From positions 6,138,001-6,202,000 of the forward strand of contig NZ_CP018082.1 in NCBI RefSeq assembly GCF_001886715.1: 64,000 nt of DNA, written 5' to 3'. Both the position numbers and the translations under genes were made by a program. Under the pieces are notes generated by a model, which searched no databases, was not told the origin of the DNA, and was given only the letters and a program-made list of their open reading frames with translations. The DNA comes from Nocardia mangyaensis. Its GTDB lineage: Bacteria > Actinomycetota > Actinomycetes > Mycobacteriales > Mycobacteriaceae. Below, one piece after another: positions 20,606 through 28,555 of the stretch. Positions within the stretch are counted from its first letter, which is position 1; every line of letters begins with the position of its first letter.

Positions 20606-21601
20606 TCAAGTAGTTGGCAGGTTTTCGGTCTCTGGAAAGTTGGGGATTATCGGGTCGACCAGGCCGCGATGGACTTCGGCCGGCCGGTTCCAGGCGATGG
20701 CCTCGTGCGGACGGACGGTGTTGTACTCGACGCGGTAGGCGTCGGCGTGTTTCACCAGGTCCAGCACGTCGTCGATCTCTTCGAGGAACAGTCGCTCGTA
20801 CTTCAGTGATCCGAAGCCGCGTTCGCGTGAGCCGTTCTGGCCCGGCGTCCTGACACGAGTGCGGACGTGCCGCAGCTCGGGGTGGGCGGTGATGAACGCC
20901 TCGAACCGGAACGACCGGAACGGGCCGCCGTTGTCGGTCACGATCGTCACCACCGGAACGATGTTGCCGTCGCCGTCACGGGCCGCAGTCGCGGCCAGCG
21001 GGCGGCCGAACGCCTGCTGATAGTCGGCCAGGGCGAGCTCGATCGCGGTGATCGCATCATGCTGGTTCGCCGTCGGTGACACGTGCCACGGGTGTTCGTA
21101 TTTGGACCAGTAGTCCCGGCATCCAGCGATCCGCCACGTGCCGCCGGTGGTGGTCTCGAACTCGCTGAAGTCCAGCTGCCACACCTGGTTCGGGCCGGTC
21201 GGCTCGACCGCGAACGCGGCCTTGCGTCGCGCAGCGAGCTGGCGGCGCTCCCGCTGATACGCCGCCGGCAGCAGCAGGCCTTCATCACGCAGGCATCGCA
21301 GCACCGTGGCCTGTGACACCCGATGCCCGTCGTAGCGGCACATCGCCCACACCTTGCGGTGTCCCCAGGCCGGATGCGCCAACGCGTGCCGACGCACCGC
21401 GGCGCGGACGTTCTCGCGGGCCGGCCGGGGCCACGGCCCGACCGGCGGGGCACCGGTGCGGGCGCGGGCCTGCCGACGGCGCCAGGTCCGTTCGGGCACA
21501 CCGACCACAGCACAGAACCTCGTGGTCGGCATGCCCGCTTCGACGCGGATCACCTCGAGGTCCTCGAAGGGCCCAGCCGGCCCTCCGCGGACTTCTTCCA
21601 C
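20606..21601 (-). CDS. IS3-family OrfB transposase (second element)
   Basis: A DDE integrase-type protein of up to 331 residues. Catalytic residues are visible as Asp in NQVWQLDFSEFE, Asp in IVTDNGGPF and Glu in GSRERGFGSLKYERL. An upstream HTH_21-like part holds WGHRKVWAMC. It overlaps orfA (21550-21867) by 52 bases in another frame, the arrangement for -1 programmed frameshifting; the first ~20 residues of the frame lie in this overlap. The frame is intact. Different family subgroup from the element at 15.4 kb. Confidence 0.85.
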   Translation of the reverse strand: MEEVRGGPAGPFEDLEVIRVEAGMPTTRFCAVVGVPERTWRRRQARARTGAPPVGPWPRPARENVRAAVRRHALAHPAWGHRKVWAMCRYDGHRVSQATVLRCLRDEGLLLPAAYQRERRQLAARRKAAFAVEPTGPNQVWQLDFSEFETTTGGTWRIAGCRDYWSKYEHPWHVSPTANQHDAITAIELALADYQQAFGRPLAATAARDGDGNIVPVVTIVTDNGGPFRSFRFEAFITAHPELRHVRTRVRTPGQNGSRERGFGSLKYERLFLEEIDDVLDLVKHADAYRVEYNTVRPHEAIAWNRPAEVHRGLVDPIIPNFPETENLPTT

Positions 21602-21867
21602 ACCCGCGCGGCCAGGTGCGCTTCACCCAAAGCCTGTGTCAGATCAGCGATTTCGGCCTCTAGTTGCTGTTCACGTGTCGACCGGCCCGACTTGCCGGCC
21701 GTCAAACCCGCCCGGCCCGCTTCCAGGAACTGGCGCTTCCAGTTCCCTACCGACTGCTCGGACACCTTCGCTCGCCGGGCCGCTTCGGCCACGGTGAGCT
21801 CACCGGCCAGGACCGACAACACGATCCTCGCCTTCTCCTCGGCCGGAACAGCCGATGGTTTCGCCAT
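21550..21867 (-). CDS. IS3-family OrfA (second element)
   Basis: A 105-residue HTH protein: VPAEEKARIVLSVLAGELTV and the recognition segment VSEQSVGNWKRQF, followed by a coiled-coil-like stretch (EQQLEAEIADLTQALGEAH). It begins only four bases from the stop codon of the upstream IS110 transposase, so it has no room for its own promoter and may be read from that gene. Confidence 0.82.
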   Translation of the reverse strand: MAKPSAVPAEEKARIVLSVLAGELTVAEAARRAKVSEQSVGNWKRQFLEAGRAGLTAGKSGRSTREQQLEAEIADLTQALGEAHLAARVWKKSAEGRLGPSRTSR

Positions 21868-21870
21868 GAT

Positions 21871-22929
21871 TCAGACTCTCTCACTGGTCAGGCCCGCAAA
21901 CAACGGGCCCTGCCACAAAGTCTGACGCGCGACACGCCAGATCAGATCGGCAAGTCGTCGTTTGAGGCAACGCTTTGCATCTCTCGATGACTTGCCCTGG
22001 GCGATCTTCTTGTCGTAGTAGCTGCGTCCGACGCTTCCGCGCATGCGGATCTGAATCATCGCGATGGTGTGTAAGGCGGAGTTCAGTTCTCGATCGCCGT
22101 GGCGAGACAGCCGATGTCGAGTCGAGTCCGCGCTGGCGATTTCGACTGGCGCCGTGCCGGTGTAATTTGCGTAGGCAGCCGCCGTCGAGAATCGGTGTGC
22201 GTGGCCGGTTCGACCGATGATGCGGGCAGCCATCACAGGTCCGATCCCTGGGATCTGGCGCAGAGTGGTGCCCTGCAGGTTGAGCAGTTCATCCATCGCT
22301 GAGGCGTTCTCGGCGAGCTGGGCGTCATACCGTTTGATATCGGAGACCAGGTCCTTCGCTAGGGATTTGCGGACCTGATCAGTGGCCGTGACCGGGCGCA
22401 GACCGCGCAGGACCGTCGCGGCCCTCGGGGCGGTCAAGTCGGTGGGCGCGCCGCCGGGCAGCAACTCTCTCAGCAGTGCATGCAGCTGATTGACCGATCG
22501 AGTTCTATTGCCGGACAGGTTCTTTCGACGTTCATCGAGAAGCGCAAGAGAATCAGCATGCGTTTCCGCATACACGGGGCGGGCATCTCCGTGCAGCGCC
22601 GCGACACTCGCCGCGGCGGCGGCGTCGATTCGGTCGTTCTTGCGGCGTCCACCACGGGAGAGCTGTCGGACCCGCGCCGTTGCGGCCGGCGCCACGTCAA
22701 CCACGCTCTCGCCCATAGCGACCAGCCACAGCGCCAGGTGATGACCGAGTCCCTCGGCGTTCTCCACGGCCCACCGGCGTTCGCTCCACTGCCGCGACCA
22801 TGAGAGTAGTTGTCGGTAGCCGACGAAACTGGCCTCGATCCGGACTGAACCGAGATCGGAATTCGTTGCTGGATCGACAGCGGTCGCGGTATGGGTGGAC
22901 TTGTGTGGATCGACGCCGATCAGCATCAT
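21871..22929 (-). CDS. IS110-family transposase (copy 3)
   Basis: A 352-residue DEDD transposase of the IS1547/IS900-like group. The first Asp is in MMLIGVDPHKSTHTA, then the acidic RWAVENAEGLGHHLA, KNDRIDAAAAASVA and the C-terminal Transposase_20 part IPGIGPVMAARIIGRTG and YTGTAPVEIASADS. ATG 22929 fits the family N-terminus; a start 48 bases earlier only adds an acidic leader. The frame is intact and the product may be active. Confidence 0.88.
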   Translation of the reverse strand: MMLIGVDPHKSTHTATAVDPATNSDLGSVRIEASFVGYRQLLSWSRQWSERRWAVENAEGLGHHLALWLVAMGESVVDVAPAATARVRQLSRGGRRKNDRIDAAAAASVAALHGDARPVYAETHADSLALLDERRKNLSGNRTRSVNQLHALLRELLPGGAPTDLTAPRAATVLRGLRPVTATDQVRKSLAKDLVSDIKRYDAQLAENASAMDELLNLQGTTLRQIPGIGPVMAARIIGRTGHAHRFSTAAAYANYTGTAPVEIASADSTRHRLSRHGDRELNSALHTIAMIQIRMRGSVGRSYYDKKIAQGKSSRDAKRCLKRRLADLIWRVARQTLWQGPLFAGLTSERV

Positions 22930-23399
22930 CAGGTTCGGTTCCTCGTCTTCGTCGGATGGGGAATCCACGGCCGACATGTCGACTTCAAGAACCTCTCACA
23001 GCAGCTTGTCGTCACACCTCTGTCGAGTCAGACCGTGAACGGAGACCGGTCGGGTAGACACATCACGGCAAGTCAACCGCGAGGGCGACAGACGGTTCAC
23101 GAGTCAGCCCGCCCGGTCTCCTACGGCACGTTACGAGGCAGCTGACCCCGGATGCGAACCGCTGCATACAGATAAGTCGACGGTTCACTGTCACACCGAT
23201 AAGTCTCCGGACTCACCGGGGCGGCTCAGACAGCGCAAAAGTCGTGTGTGGTGAGGAACTCGGCCAGGTCGAGAACAACCGACCCCATAAGCGACTGTTC
23301 TCGGCCGACCGGTGCGGCTTACGTACTTTCCGCGCGACGCCGCGCCCGCGCCGACGGTCGTTCCGACATCGTTGCAGCACCCAGGACCGACGTCGAGCG
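22930..23399. other. Non-coding stretch between IS110 and a TetR gene
   Basis: About 470 bases without a supported gene. A short direct repeat GATAAGTC occurs near 23170 and 23200. It may include the upstream end of IS110 copy 3. No tRNA or clear promoter was recognised. Confidence 0.4.
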
Positions 23400-23996
23400 T
23401 CAGCGAACTAACTCCTCGGCGTCCGGCTGTGCGTGCAGCAAGCTTGTGATCACACGACGAATCTGCGCGACAGCATCTTCTATCGTGCCCCGCGGCTGAT
23501 AGAGGTGACTGAGGGTCAGCCGCACCAGGACTTCGACGGAGTCTTCCTGTACCGCGTCACCGACTACCTGGGCCGAGTACTGCTCACGTACGACCGCATC
23601 GATCACGCTCACGGCGCGGGCGAGCACCGTCTCAGGGTCGGCCACCAGAACCGGGAGTAAACCGCCGTCCTGCCCCTCGCGTTCGATGAGAATAGCTTTG
23701 AGCAGAGAATTATCCGAGCCGAACTGCAGAGCGAACTCAGCAGCCTGGACCATACCCGCCACCGCCTCGTCTGGATGCGTTCGAAGTGCGTCGACGACAC
23801 CCGCCAGGAACACATCAGCTTCGCGGGCGACCAGCGCTTGCCCGAACTCCTGCCTCGACCCAAACTCCTTGTAGAGAGCCGGGCGATTGATGCCGACCTC
23901 CTTGGCAATGCTTGAGATCCTCACAGCAGACCACCCGTCGGAGCACACAATCCGGCGTGCCACATCGAGCGATCGCTCCCGCAGGAGTTGTCGCAT
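23400..23996 (-). CDS. TetR family transcriptional regulator
   Basis: A 198-residue regulator. The HTH lies near the N-terminus (DVARRIVCSDGWSAVRISS, then VGINRPALYKEFGSRQE), followed by a helical ligand domain. ATG 23996 puts the HTH at the usual distance; the frame stays open up to 24095. The gene is flanked by mobile elements (IS110 side and ISL3 side), with no obvious target operon left. It is probably a survivor of the pre-insertion locus. Confidence 0.82.
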   Translation of the reverse strand: MRQLLRERSLDVARRIVCSDGWSAVRISSIAKEVGINRPALYKEFGSRQEFGQALVAREADVFLAGVVDALRTHPDEAVAGMVQAAEFALQFGSDNSLLKAILIEREGQDGGLLPVLVADPETVLARAVSVIDAVVREQYSAQVVGDAVQEDSVEVLVRLTLSHLYQPRGTIEDAVAQIRRVITSLLHAQPDAEELVR

Positions 23997-24142
23997 CTCA
24001 GCATGGAAACTCAGCACCTCAGCCACCTCTCGATCGTACCTCCCTGTCCCGGATGTTTGAAGTTCGACAAACTCCAGTCCGATGTATTCATACAATGCAT
24101 CTTGACTGGCTGTGTCACCCGCGGATGGGACTTGACTGGAGC

Positions 24143-24150
24143 CCTTTGAG
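24143..24150. repeat. Left copy of ISL3 target-site duplication CCTTTGAG
   Basis: CCTTTGAG directly precedes the ISL3 left end at 24151. The matching copy is not at the right end of the first full ISL3 but at 28236-28243, after a separate ISL3 right-end fragment. Confidence 0.85.
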
Positions 24151-24153
24151 GGC

Positions 24154-25479
24154 TCATCCCAATCGGGGGTGTAGGAGTTGGGGTCTGAAGCCGCCGGTCT
24201 CGAGCAGGCTTCGGGCGATGTAGTTGGTCAGGTTGCGGAACCCGAGTGCGGAGCCGCGCAGGTGTTCGAGCCGTCCGTTGAGCGCCTCGGTCGGCCCGTT
24301 GCTGGTGCCGGGTCGTTCGAAGTAGGCGAGCACGTCGGCGGCTCGCTTCTTCAGGGTCCGGCCCAGGGTGGTGAGCTCGGTGAGCACCTTGGGGACGCCG
24401 GCGCTGAGGTCGGTGATCAGCTTCTCCATGAGCTCGCGGCCACGTTGCCGGTCCTCGTGGCGATAGGCGGCGATCATGCGCTGGTAGACACCCCAGGTCG
24501 CCTCGACCTCGACGTGAGCGTCATCAACGAACAGCGCGCGTAGCCTGTCGCTCTGCTTGTCGGTAAGCAGGTCCGCGCCGGTGTGCAGCGTGCGCCGCGA
24601 CTTGTAGAGCGGGTCGTCCCTGAACCCACGGTGCCCGTGGATCGCGAGTTGGACCCGGCGCCGACACCTGTCGAGGGCGTCACCGGCCAGGCGCACGACG
24701 TGGAAGGGATCCATCACCGTGACCGCGTCCGGGATCTCCTCCGCAGCGGCGGTCTTGAACCCGGTGAAGCCGTCCATCGCGACCACCTCGACCGCGTCAC
24801 GGAAGGCGTCGTCGCGGTCGGCGAGCCAGGTCTTGAACGCCGCCTTCGACCGGCCCTCGACCATGTCCAGCAGCCTTGCTGGGCCGGCGCCATCGCGGGC
24901 CGGGGTGAGGTCGATGATCACGGTGACGTACTTGTCGCCACGCCTGGTGTGGCGCCAGACGTGCTCATCGACGCCAATGACCTTCACGCCCTCGAACCGC
25001 GTGGGGTCGTTGATCAGCAGCCGCTTGCCTTCGGCCAGGACCGCGTTGTTGGCTGTGTCCCACGCGACCCCGAGTCCCTCGGCGACACGGGCGACGGTGA
25101 GGTGTGCGACCACGATCCCTTCCAGCGCCCACCGCAACCCGGTGCGCGAGAGCTTCGCGCGTGGCTCCGCCGCGGCGCTGGTGTCTTGGCGCCACACGTG
25201 TCCGCAGTCGGCACAGCGGTAGCGGCGCACTACAACTTCCAGCACGGTCGGTCGCCAGCCCAGCGGCTCGTGGGCCAACCGCCGGATCACGGTGTCACGA
25301 GCAGCGCCTTCGCTGCCGCACCGTCGGCACCACTGATCTGGTTCCACCACGCGGCACGCGAGGACCGCACGATCCGGTTCAAGTCGTTGCCCGGTCACGC
25401 TCAGACCGAGGCCGTCGAGTCGAGCGAAGGCGGTCAGGTCAGGGCGGCCGAAGCCGGCCGGCGGGGTAGCGTCGGACAC
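24154..25479 (-). CDS. ISL3-family transposase (copy 1)
   Basis: A 441-residue DDE transposase, identical in protein sequence to the copy at 43862-45187. It has an N-terminal zinc-finger part (CRRCGSEG and YRCADCGHVW), an HTH region and the ISL3 DDE core: Asp in VIGVDEHVWRHTR, Asp in VVAMDGFTGFK, MDPFHVVRLAGDALDRCRR and the Glu in SNGPTEALNGRLEHLRG. The frame is intact. The stop codon lies within the left inverted repeat. Confidence 0.92.
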   Translation of the reverse strand: MSDATPPAGFGRPDLTAFARLDGLGLSVTGQRLEPDRAVLACRVVEPDQWCRRCGSEGAARDTVIRRLAHEPLGWRPTVLEVVVRRYRCADCGHVWRQDTSAAAEPRAKLSRTGLRWALEGIVVAHLTVARVAEGLGVAWDTANNAVLAEGKRLLINDPTRFEGVKVIGVDEHVWRHTRRGDKYVTVIIDLTPARDGAGPARLLDMVEGRSKAAFKTWLADRDDAFRDAVEVVAMDGFTGFKTAAAEEIPDAVTVMDPFHVVRLAGDALDRCRRRVQLAIHGHRGFRDDPLYKSRRTLHTGADLLTDKQSDRLRALFVDDAHVEVEATWGVYQRMIAAYRHEDRQRGRELMEKLITDLSAGVPKVLTELTTLGRTLKKRAADVLAYFERPGTSNGPTEALNGRLEHLRGSALGFRNLTNYIARSLLETGGFRPQLLHPRLG

Positions 25480-25830
25480 GTCGAGGTCTTTCGGATGGAT
25501 GGCGTAGGAACCTCCATCGTCGGGAGACCTCGACGTCTATCTGCGGACCGACGCGCCCGGCCGACCTACACCCTCACCTGGGAAGAGCCCTGAAACGTCT
25601 TCGACGACGACGGGACCGGCGAGGAGGAAGGCGCGGTGAGCTAAAGAATGGAGCTTGCTCGGCTTCGACGCCGCCGCGAGCTCCGGTGAAACTCCGGTAA
25701 AACGGTCGGTACTGGTCGGTCGTCGTCGGTCACCACCGGATGGCAGCGTCCCCCACGCTCGGCGTTTGCGCAGGTCAGCGGCTCGTTCACCCAGTGGGCG
25801 CATCAAGCGATAGACGCAGAGCCGACGTGA

Positions 25831-25864
25831 TTAGGTCGTCGGTTCGATTCCGACAGGCGGCTCC
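25831..25864 (+). tRNA. 3' fragment of a tRNA-Thr gene
   Basis: The segment GTCGGTTCGATTCCGAC is a complete T-arm, and AGGCGGCTCC is the 3' acceptor strand with discriminator T and CC. This equals the 3' end of actinobacterial tRNA-Thr genes (5' end GCCGCC). The expected anticodon and D arms are not present upstream, so only about 34 bases remain. Such 3' ends are what integrases leave as attachment sites. Confidence 0.75.
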
Positions 25865-25873
25865 GGCGAACAG

Positions 25874-25903
25874 CCCCTGACCTGCGCAAACGCAGGGCAG
25901 GGG
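25874..25903 (+). terminator. Hairpin downstream of the tRNA-Thr fragment
   Basis: A 13-bp stem with one mismatch and loop CAAA (arms starting CCCCTGACCTGCG and ending GCAGGGCAGGGG), ten bases after the tRNA fragment. It looks like the original terminator of the tRNA gene captured together with its 3' end. Confidence 0.7.
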
Positions 25904-26480
25904 CGGTTCGGTTCTGGTGGTCGCGCGATGCGCTGGCCTCACGGCTCTGCCCGACACCGACGTCGCTCTCCTCTGCGACGGACCCCTCGCCTGCTGAGCG
26001 CTCGCGGCCGGCATCCTGTCCGTGTGCCGATAGGCCTCGCTCCGCTCGGCAACGCAGCGTGGCGTTGTGTCGCGACCTGGACGTGCGAGGTGTCAACGGT
26101 GCGTCGGCGCAGCGATCGTTGTGTGCGCAGCGAGATGCTCCATGCCGCACGCGCGGCGCGCACGAACGCAACGCCCCGGAACGCCAACGACCCGTCATCG
26201 CTGCGACGCGCAACGCGTCTCCCGTCACGGCAACGGATCGCAACCACGACCCGCCCACGGCGCCTCGCGGGACGGAGGGCAAGTTGACACAGTTGCGCTG
26301 CCATGGAACCGCGCTGGCTCTCTCGATGACCACCGGTGAAACAGTGCCGCTCCAGGCTTGCGCCTGGTGTTGCCTGGCCTCCTCGTGATCGGCCCGTCGG
26401 GGATCGTCAACGTGGTGCGGGTGTCGAGGCGGTCGGGTCCGACGGCTCGGCGGGGCGCGATCGTCTCGTGCGTTGGCGGA
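25904..26480. other. Non-coding cargo segment
   Basis: No reading frame here looks like a protein; frames give Arg/Ser-rich noise including the familiar spurious tRNA-derived peptide SESNRRP. No RNA or repeat could be assigned. Confidence 0.5.
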
Positions 26481-26792
26481 CTACGGGAGCTTGGACGCGA
26501 GGACGTCGGCCGCCAGGATCTCGGGTGCTGCGCCGAGGAGGTGCTGGTTGGCCATCAGGGCTGCGACGATGGCGCCGTTGGCGTGGGCGTCGCGAGCGGC
26601 CTCGTCGGGGAATGCATCGAAGATCCAGAAGGTGTCGGCGTGGGTCCTAGCCGCGAACCAGACAATCGTTCCTACTTCTTCGTTGGCTAGTGCGACAGCG
26701 CCGGCGAGCAGATCGGCGAGCGCGTCGTGCTGTCCATCGGCCGCGACGATCTTGGCGACGAAGGCATACGGAAGTGATGCGGGTGTGGACAT
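26481..26792 (-). CDS. Antibiotic biosynthesis monooxygenase (ABM) domain protein
   Basis: A 103-residue single ABM domain (dimeric alpha-beta barrel, ferredoxin-like fold) as in YgiN-type quinol monooxygenases: FVAKIVAADGQHDALADLL, EEVGTIVWFAARTHAD, FWIFDAFPDEAARDAH. Such proteins oxidise quinols or polyphenols without cofactor. AAGGAGAA lies upstream of the ATG. It is divergent from the GlxA-like regulator across 107 bases, the classic layout of a regulator and its target. Both are cargo of the ISL3 element. Confidence 0.85.
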   Translation of the reverse strand: MSTPASLPYAFVAKIVAADGQHDALADLLAGAVALANEEVGTIVWFAARTHADTFWIFDAFPDEAARDAHANGAIVAALMANQHLLGAAPEILAADVLASKLP

Positions 26793-26899
26793 GAGGGGTT
26801 CTCCTTGAAGTCGGGGTTCTTCGTGGGGCGAGTTCAGCGTATGACGAGCGAGGGCCGGTGGGGAGTGGCGTATACGACAGTATTGCTATTGTTCGCGCC

Positions 26900-27841
26900 A
26901 TGCGTATCGGACTGATCGCGATCGACGGCTGCTTCGGTTCGGCGGTCGCGTCGGTCATCGACATCGTGCGGGTGGCCGACGGAGCCCGCGGCGATGTCGA
27001 CCCGCGGATCGACCCGATCGAACTCGCCATCCTCGGACCGAAACGGCGAGTGACCACGACGGCATCGATGACCCTGTCGGTGGACCACCCGCTGTCGGAG
27101 TCCGGAGAGTTCGACGTGGTCGTCGTCCCTGCGCTTGGAACCCTCACGGCCGCCGCGACCCACGACGCCCTCCAGAGCCGAGATGCACGTTCGGTCATCG
27201 CCTCACTCGGGCGCCTCGACGACGCGACCACCCGGATCGCCGCGGCGTGCACCGGCGTGTTCGCCGTCGCCGAGACCGGACGGATGCATCATCGGCGGGC
27301 GACGACCAGCTGGTTCCTGGGGCCGGAGTTCCTGAAGCGCTATCCGACCGTCGCCCTCGATCTCGACACCATGGTCGTGGTCGACGGGAACCTCGTCACC
27401 GCCGGCGCCGCGTTCGCCCACATCGACCTCGCGCTCTCACTCGTGCGATCGATCAGCCCCGACCTGGCCCAACATGTCGCCAAGCTCCTCATCATCGACG
27501 AGCGTCCGTCGCAGGCGGCCTTCGTCGCCTACGAACATCTCCGGCACGAGGACCCGATCGTCGTCGAGTTCGAACGCTTCGTGCGCGCCCGCCTGGACGA
27601 ACCGTTCAACGTCGCCTTCGTCGCGCAGTCGCTCGGCACCAGCCGGCGCACCCTCGAACGACGAGTCCGTGCGGCGCTCAACCTCACTCCGCTCGGCTTC
27701 GTCCAACGGCTTCGCATCGAACGAGCTCGGCACCTCTCAGCAACCACGGACCTCACCTCCGCCGAGATCGCGCTACGGGTCGGCTACGCGAACGCCGAGA
27801 CTCTGCGCTCCCTCCTGCGCAGGGAGCGACGCCGTTCCTGA
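26900..27841 (+). CDS. GlxA-type (DJ-1/PfpI-AraC) transcriptional regulator
   Basis: A 313-residue regulator. The N-terminal half is a DJ-1/PfpI-like fold (FDVVVVPALGT; RIAAACTGVFAVAETGRMHHRRATT, with Cys in the nucleophile-elbow position). The C-terminal half is an AraC double HTH (FNVAFVAQSLGTSRRTLERR, TPLGFVQRLRIERARHL, VGYANAETLRSLLRR). The ATG at 26900 matches the family start. It probably controls the divergent ABM gene. The signal is unknown. Codon use (more GAC/GTC, clean frames) looks healthier than in the decayed genes around it. Confidence 0.87.
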   Translation: MRIGLIAIDGCFGSAVASVIDIVRVADGARGDVDPRIDPIELAILGPKRRVTTTASMTLSVDHPLSESGEFDVVVVPALGTLTAAATHDALQSRDARSVIASLGRLDDATTRIAAACTGVFAVAETGRMHHRRATTSWFLGPEFLKRYPTVALDLDTMVVVDGNLVTAGAAFAHIDLALSLVRSISPDLAQHVAKLLIIDERPSQAAFVAYEHLRHEDPIVVEFERFVRARLDEPFNVAFVAQSLGTSRRTLERRVRAALNLTPLGFVQRLRIERARHLSATTDLTSAEIALRVGYANAETLRSLLRRERRRS

Positions 27842-28069
27842 CCTATCGCCATGCCTGTAGCCGGTGTCCTAGCGCTCGGTTGGAACCACCTCTCAGCACG
27901 TCGCGTCGACGCTCCTGCGTCGCCCCTGGACGACCCACTCGACACGCCCGCAGCACAGGCCATGTGACGTGCCCCGGCTTCCCGGACGGTCGGGGTTGGG
28001 TGGCTGTGATGTCGCTGCGTTCTCGTCGAGGGGGTCAGCAGACCCGATCAGGGTCGATTGGGATGAGCC

Positions 28070-28235
28070 GCGAAGGCGGTCAGGTCAGGGCGGCCGAAGC
28101 CGGCCGGCGGGGTAGCGTCGGACACGTCGAGGTCTTTCGGATGGATGGCGTAGGAACCTCCATCGTCGGGAGACCTCGACGTCTATCTGCGGACCGACGC
28201 GCCCGGCCGACCTACACCCTCATCTGGGAAGAGCC
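28070..28235. mobile_element. Right-end fragment of another ISL3 copy
   Basis: 166 bases matching the right end of the full element (25424-25589), starting at the internal site GCGAAGGC and ending GGAAGAGCC. One base differs (T for C near 28218). It is followed by CCTTTGAG at 28236-28243, the partner of the duplication at 24143. It is therefore the right remnant of the ISL3 that first inserted here. Confidence 0.88.
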
Positions 28236-28243
28236 CCTTTGAG
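28236..28243. repeat. Right copy of ISL3 target-site duplication CCTTTGAG
   Basis: Exact match to 24143-24150. The two copies bracket 4,085 bases. Confidence 0.85.
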
Positions 28244-28306
28244 CAGGTCCAGTGGTTGTGAGAGTTCTGATGCACCAGAATGGGTGCAGGAGGACGAGAA
28301 CACGCC

Positions 28307-28555
28307 ATGGCACGACGACACACCCCCGAGCAGGTCATCCGCAAGCTCCGCGAAGGCGAGAAGCTGATCGGGCAGGGCTTCTCGATCGAAGAGGTCTGTA
28401 AACACCTCAAGATCTCCGACGCCTCCTGGCACCGCTGGCAGCCCAGTACGGCGGAATGAAGTCCGACGACGCCAAACGGCTCAAAGAGCTCGAGCGCGAG
28501 AACGCGCGGCTGAAGAAAATGGTCGCCGAGCAAGCCCTGGGTCTGTCAAGAAAAC
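28307..28555 (+). pseudogene. IS3-family OrfA remnant, frameshifted and truncated
   Basis: ATG 28307 reads MARRHTPEQVIRKLREGEKL, FSIEEVCKHLKISDASWHRW, then goes out of frame near 28440; the next frame continues QYGGMKSDDAKRLKEL and ENARLKKMVAEQAL. One base is missing at the junction. The gene is cut at 28555 by the decayed ISL3 element. Confidence 0.8.

Larger units (their letters stand above)
24151..28069. mobile_element. ISL3-family element carrying passenger genes (transporter-IS type)
   Basis: The outer ends are perfect 15-bp inverted repeats: GGCTCATCCCAATCG at 24151-24165 and CGATTGGGATGAGCC at 28055-28069. The left 1,439 bp (24151-25589) equals a complete ISL3 copy with its usual right end GGAAGAGCC. 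From 25590 to 28054 follows foreign cargo: a tRNA-Thr 3' fragment, a hairpin, an ABM gene and a GlxA-type regulator. ISL3 relatives that carry passengers (ISPpu12 type) are known. The right end lands inside a second ISL3 fragment. Confidence 0.75.

Noticed and set aside
25803..26333. 176-residue minus-strand frame as a gene
   Set aside because: Contains the common false peptide derived from antisense tRNA sequence (SESNRRP) and otherwise Arg/Ser-rich noise.
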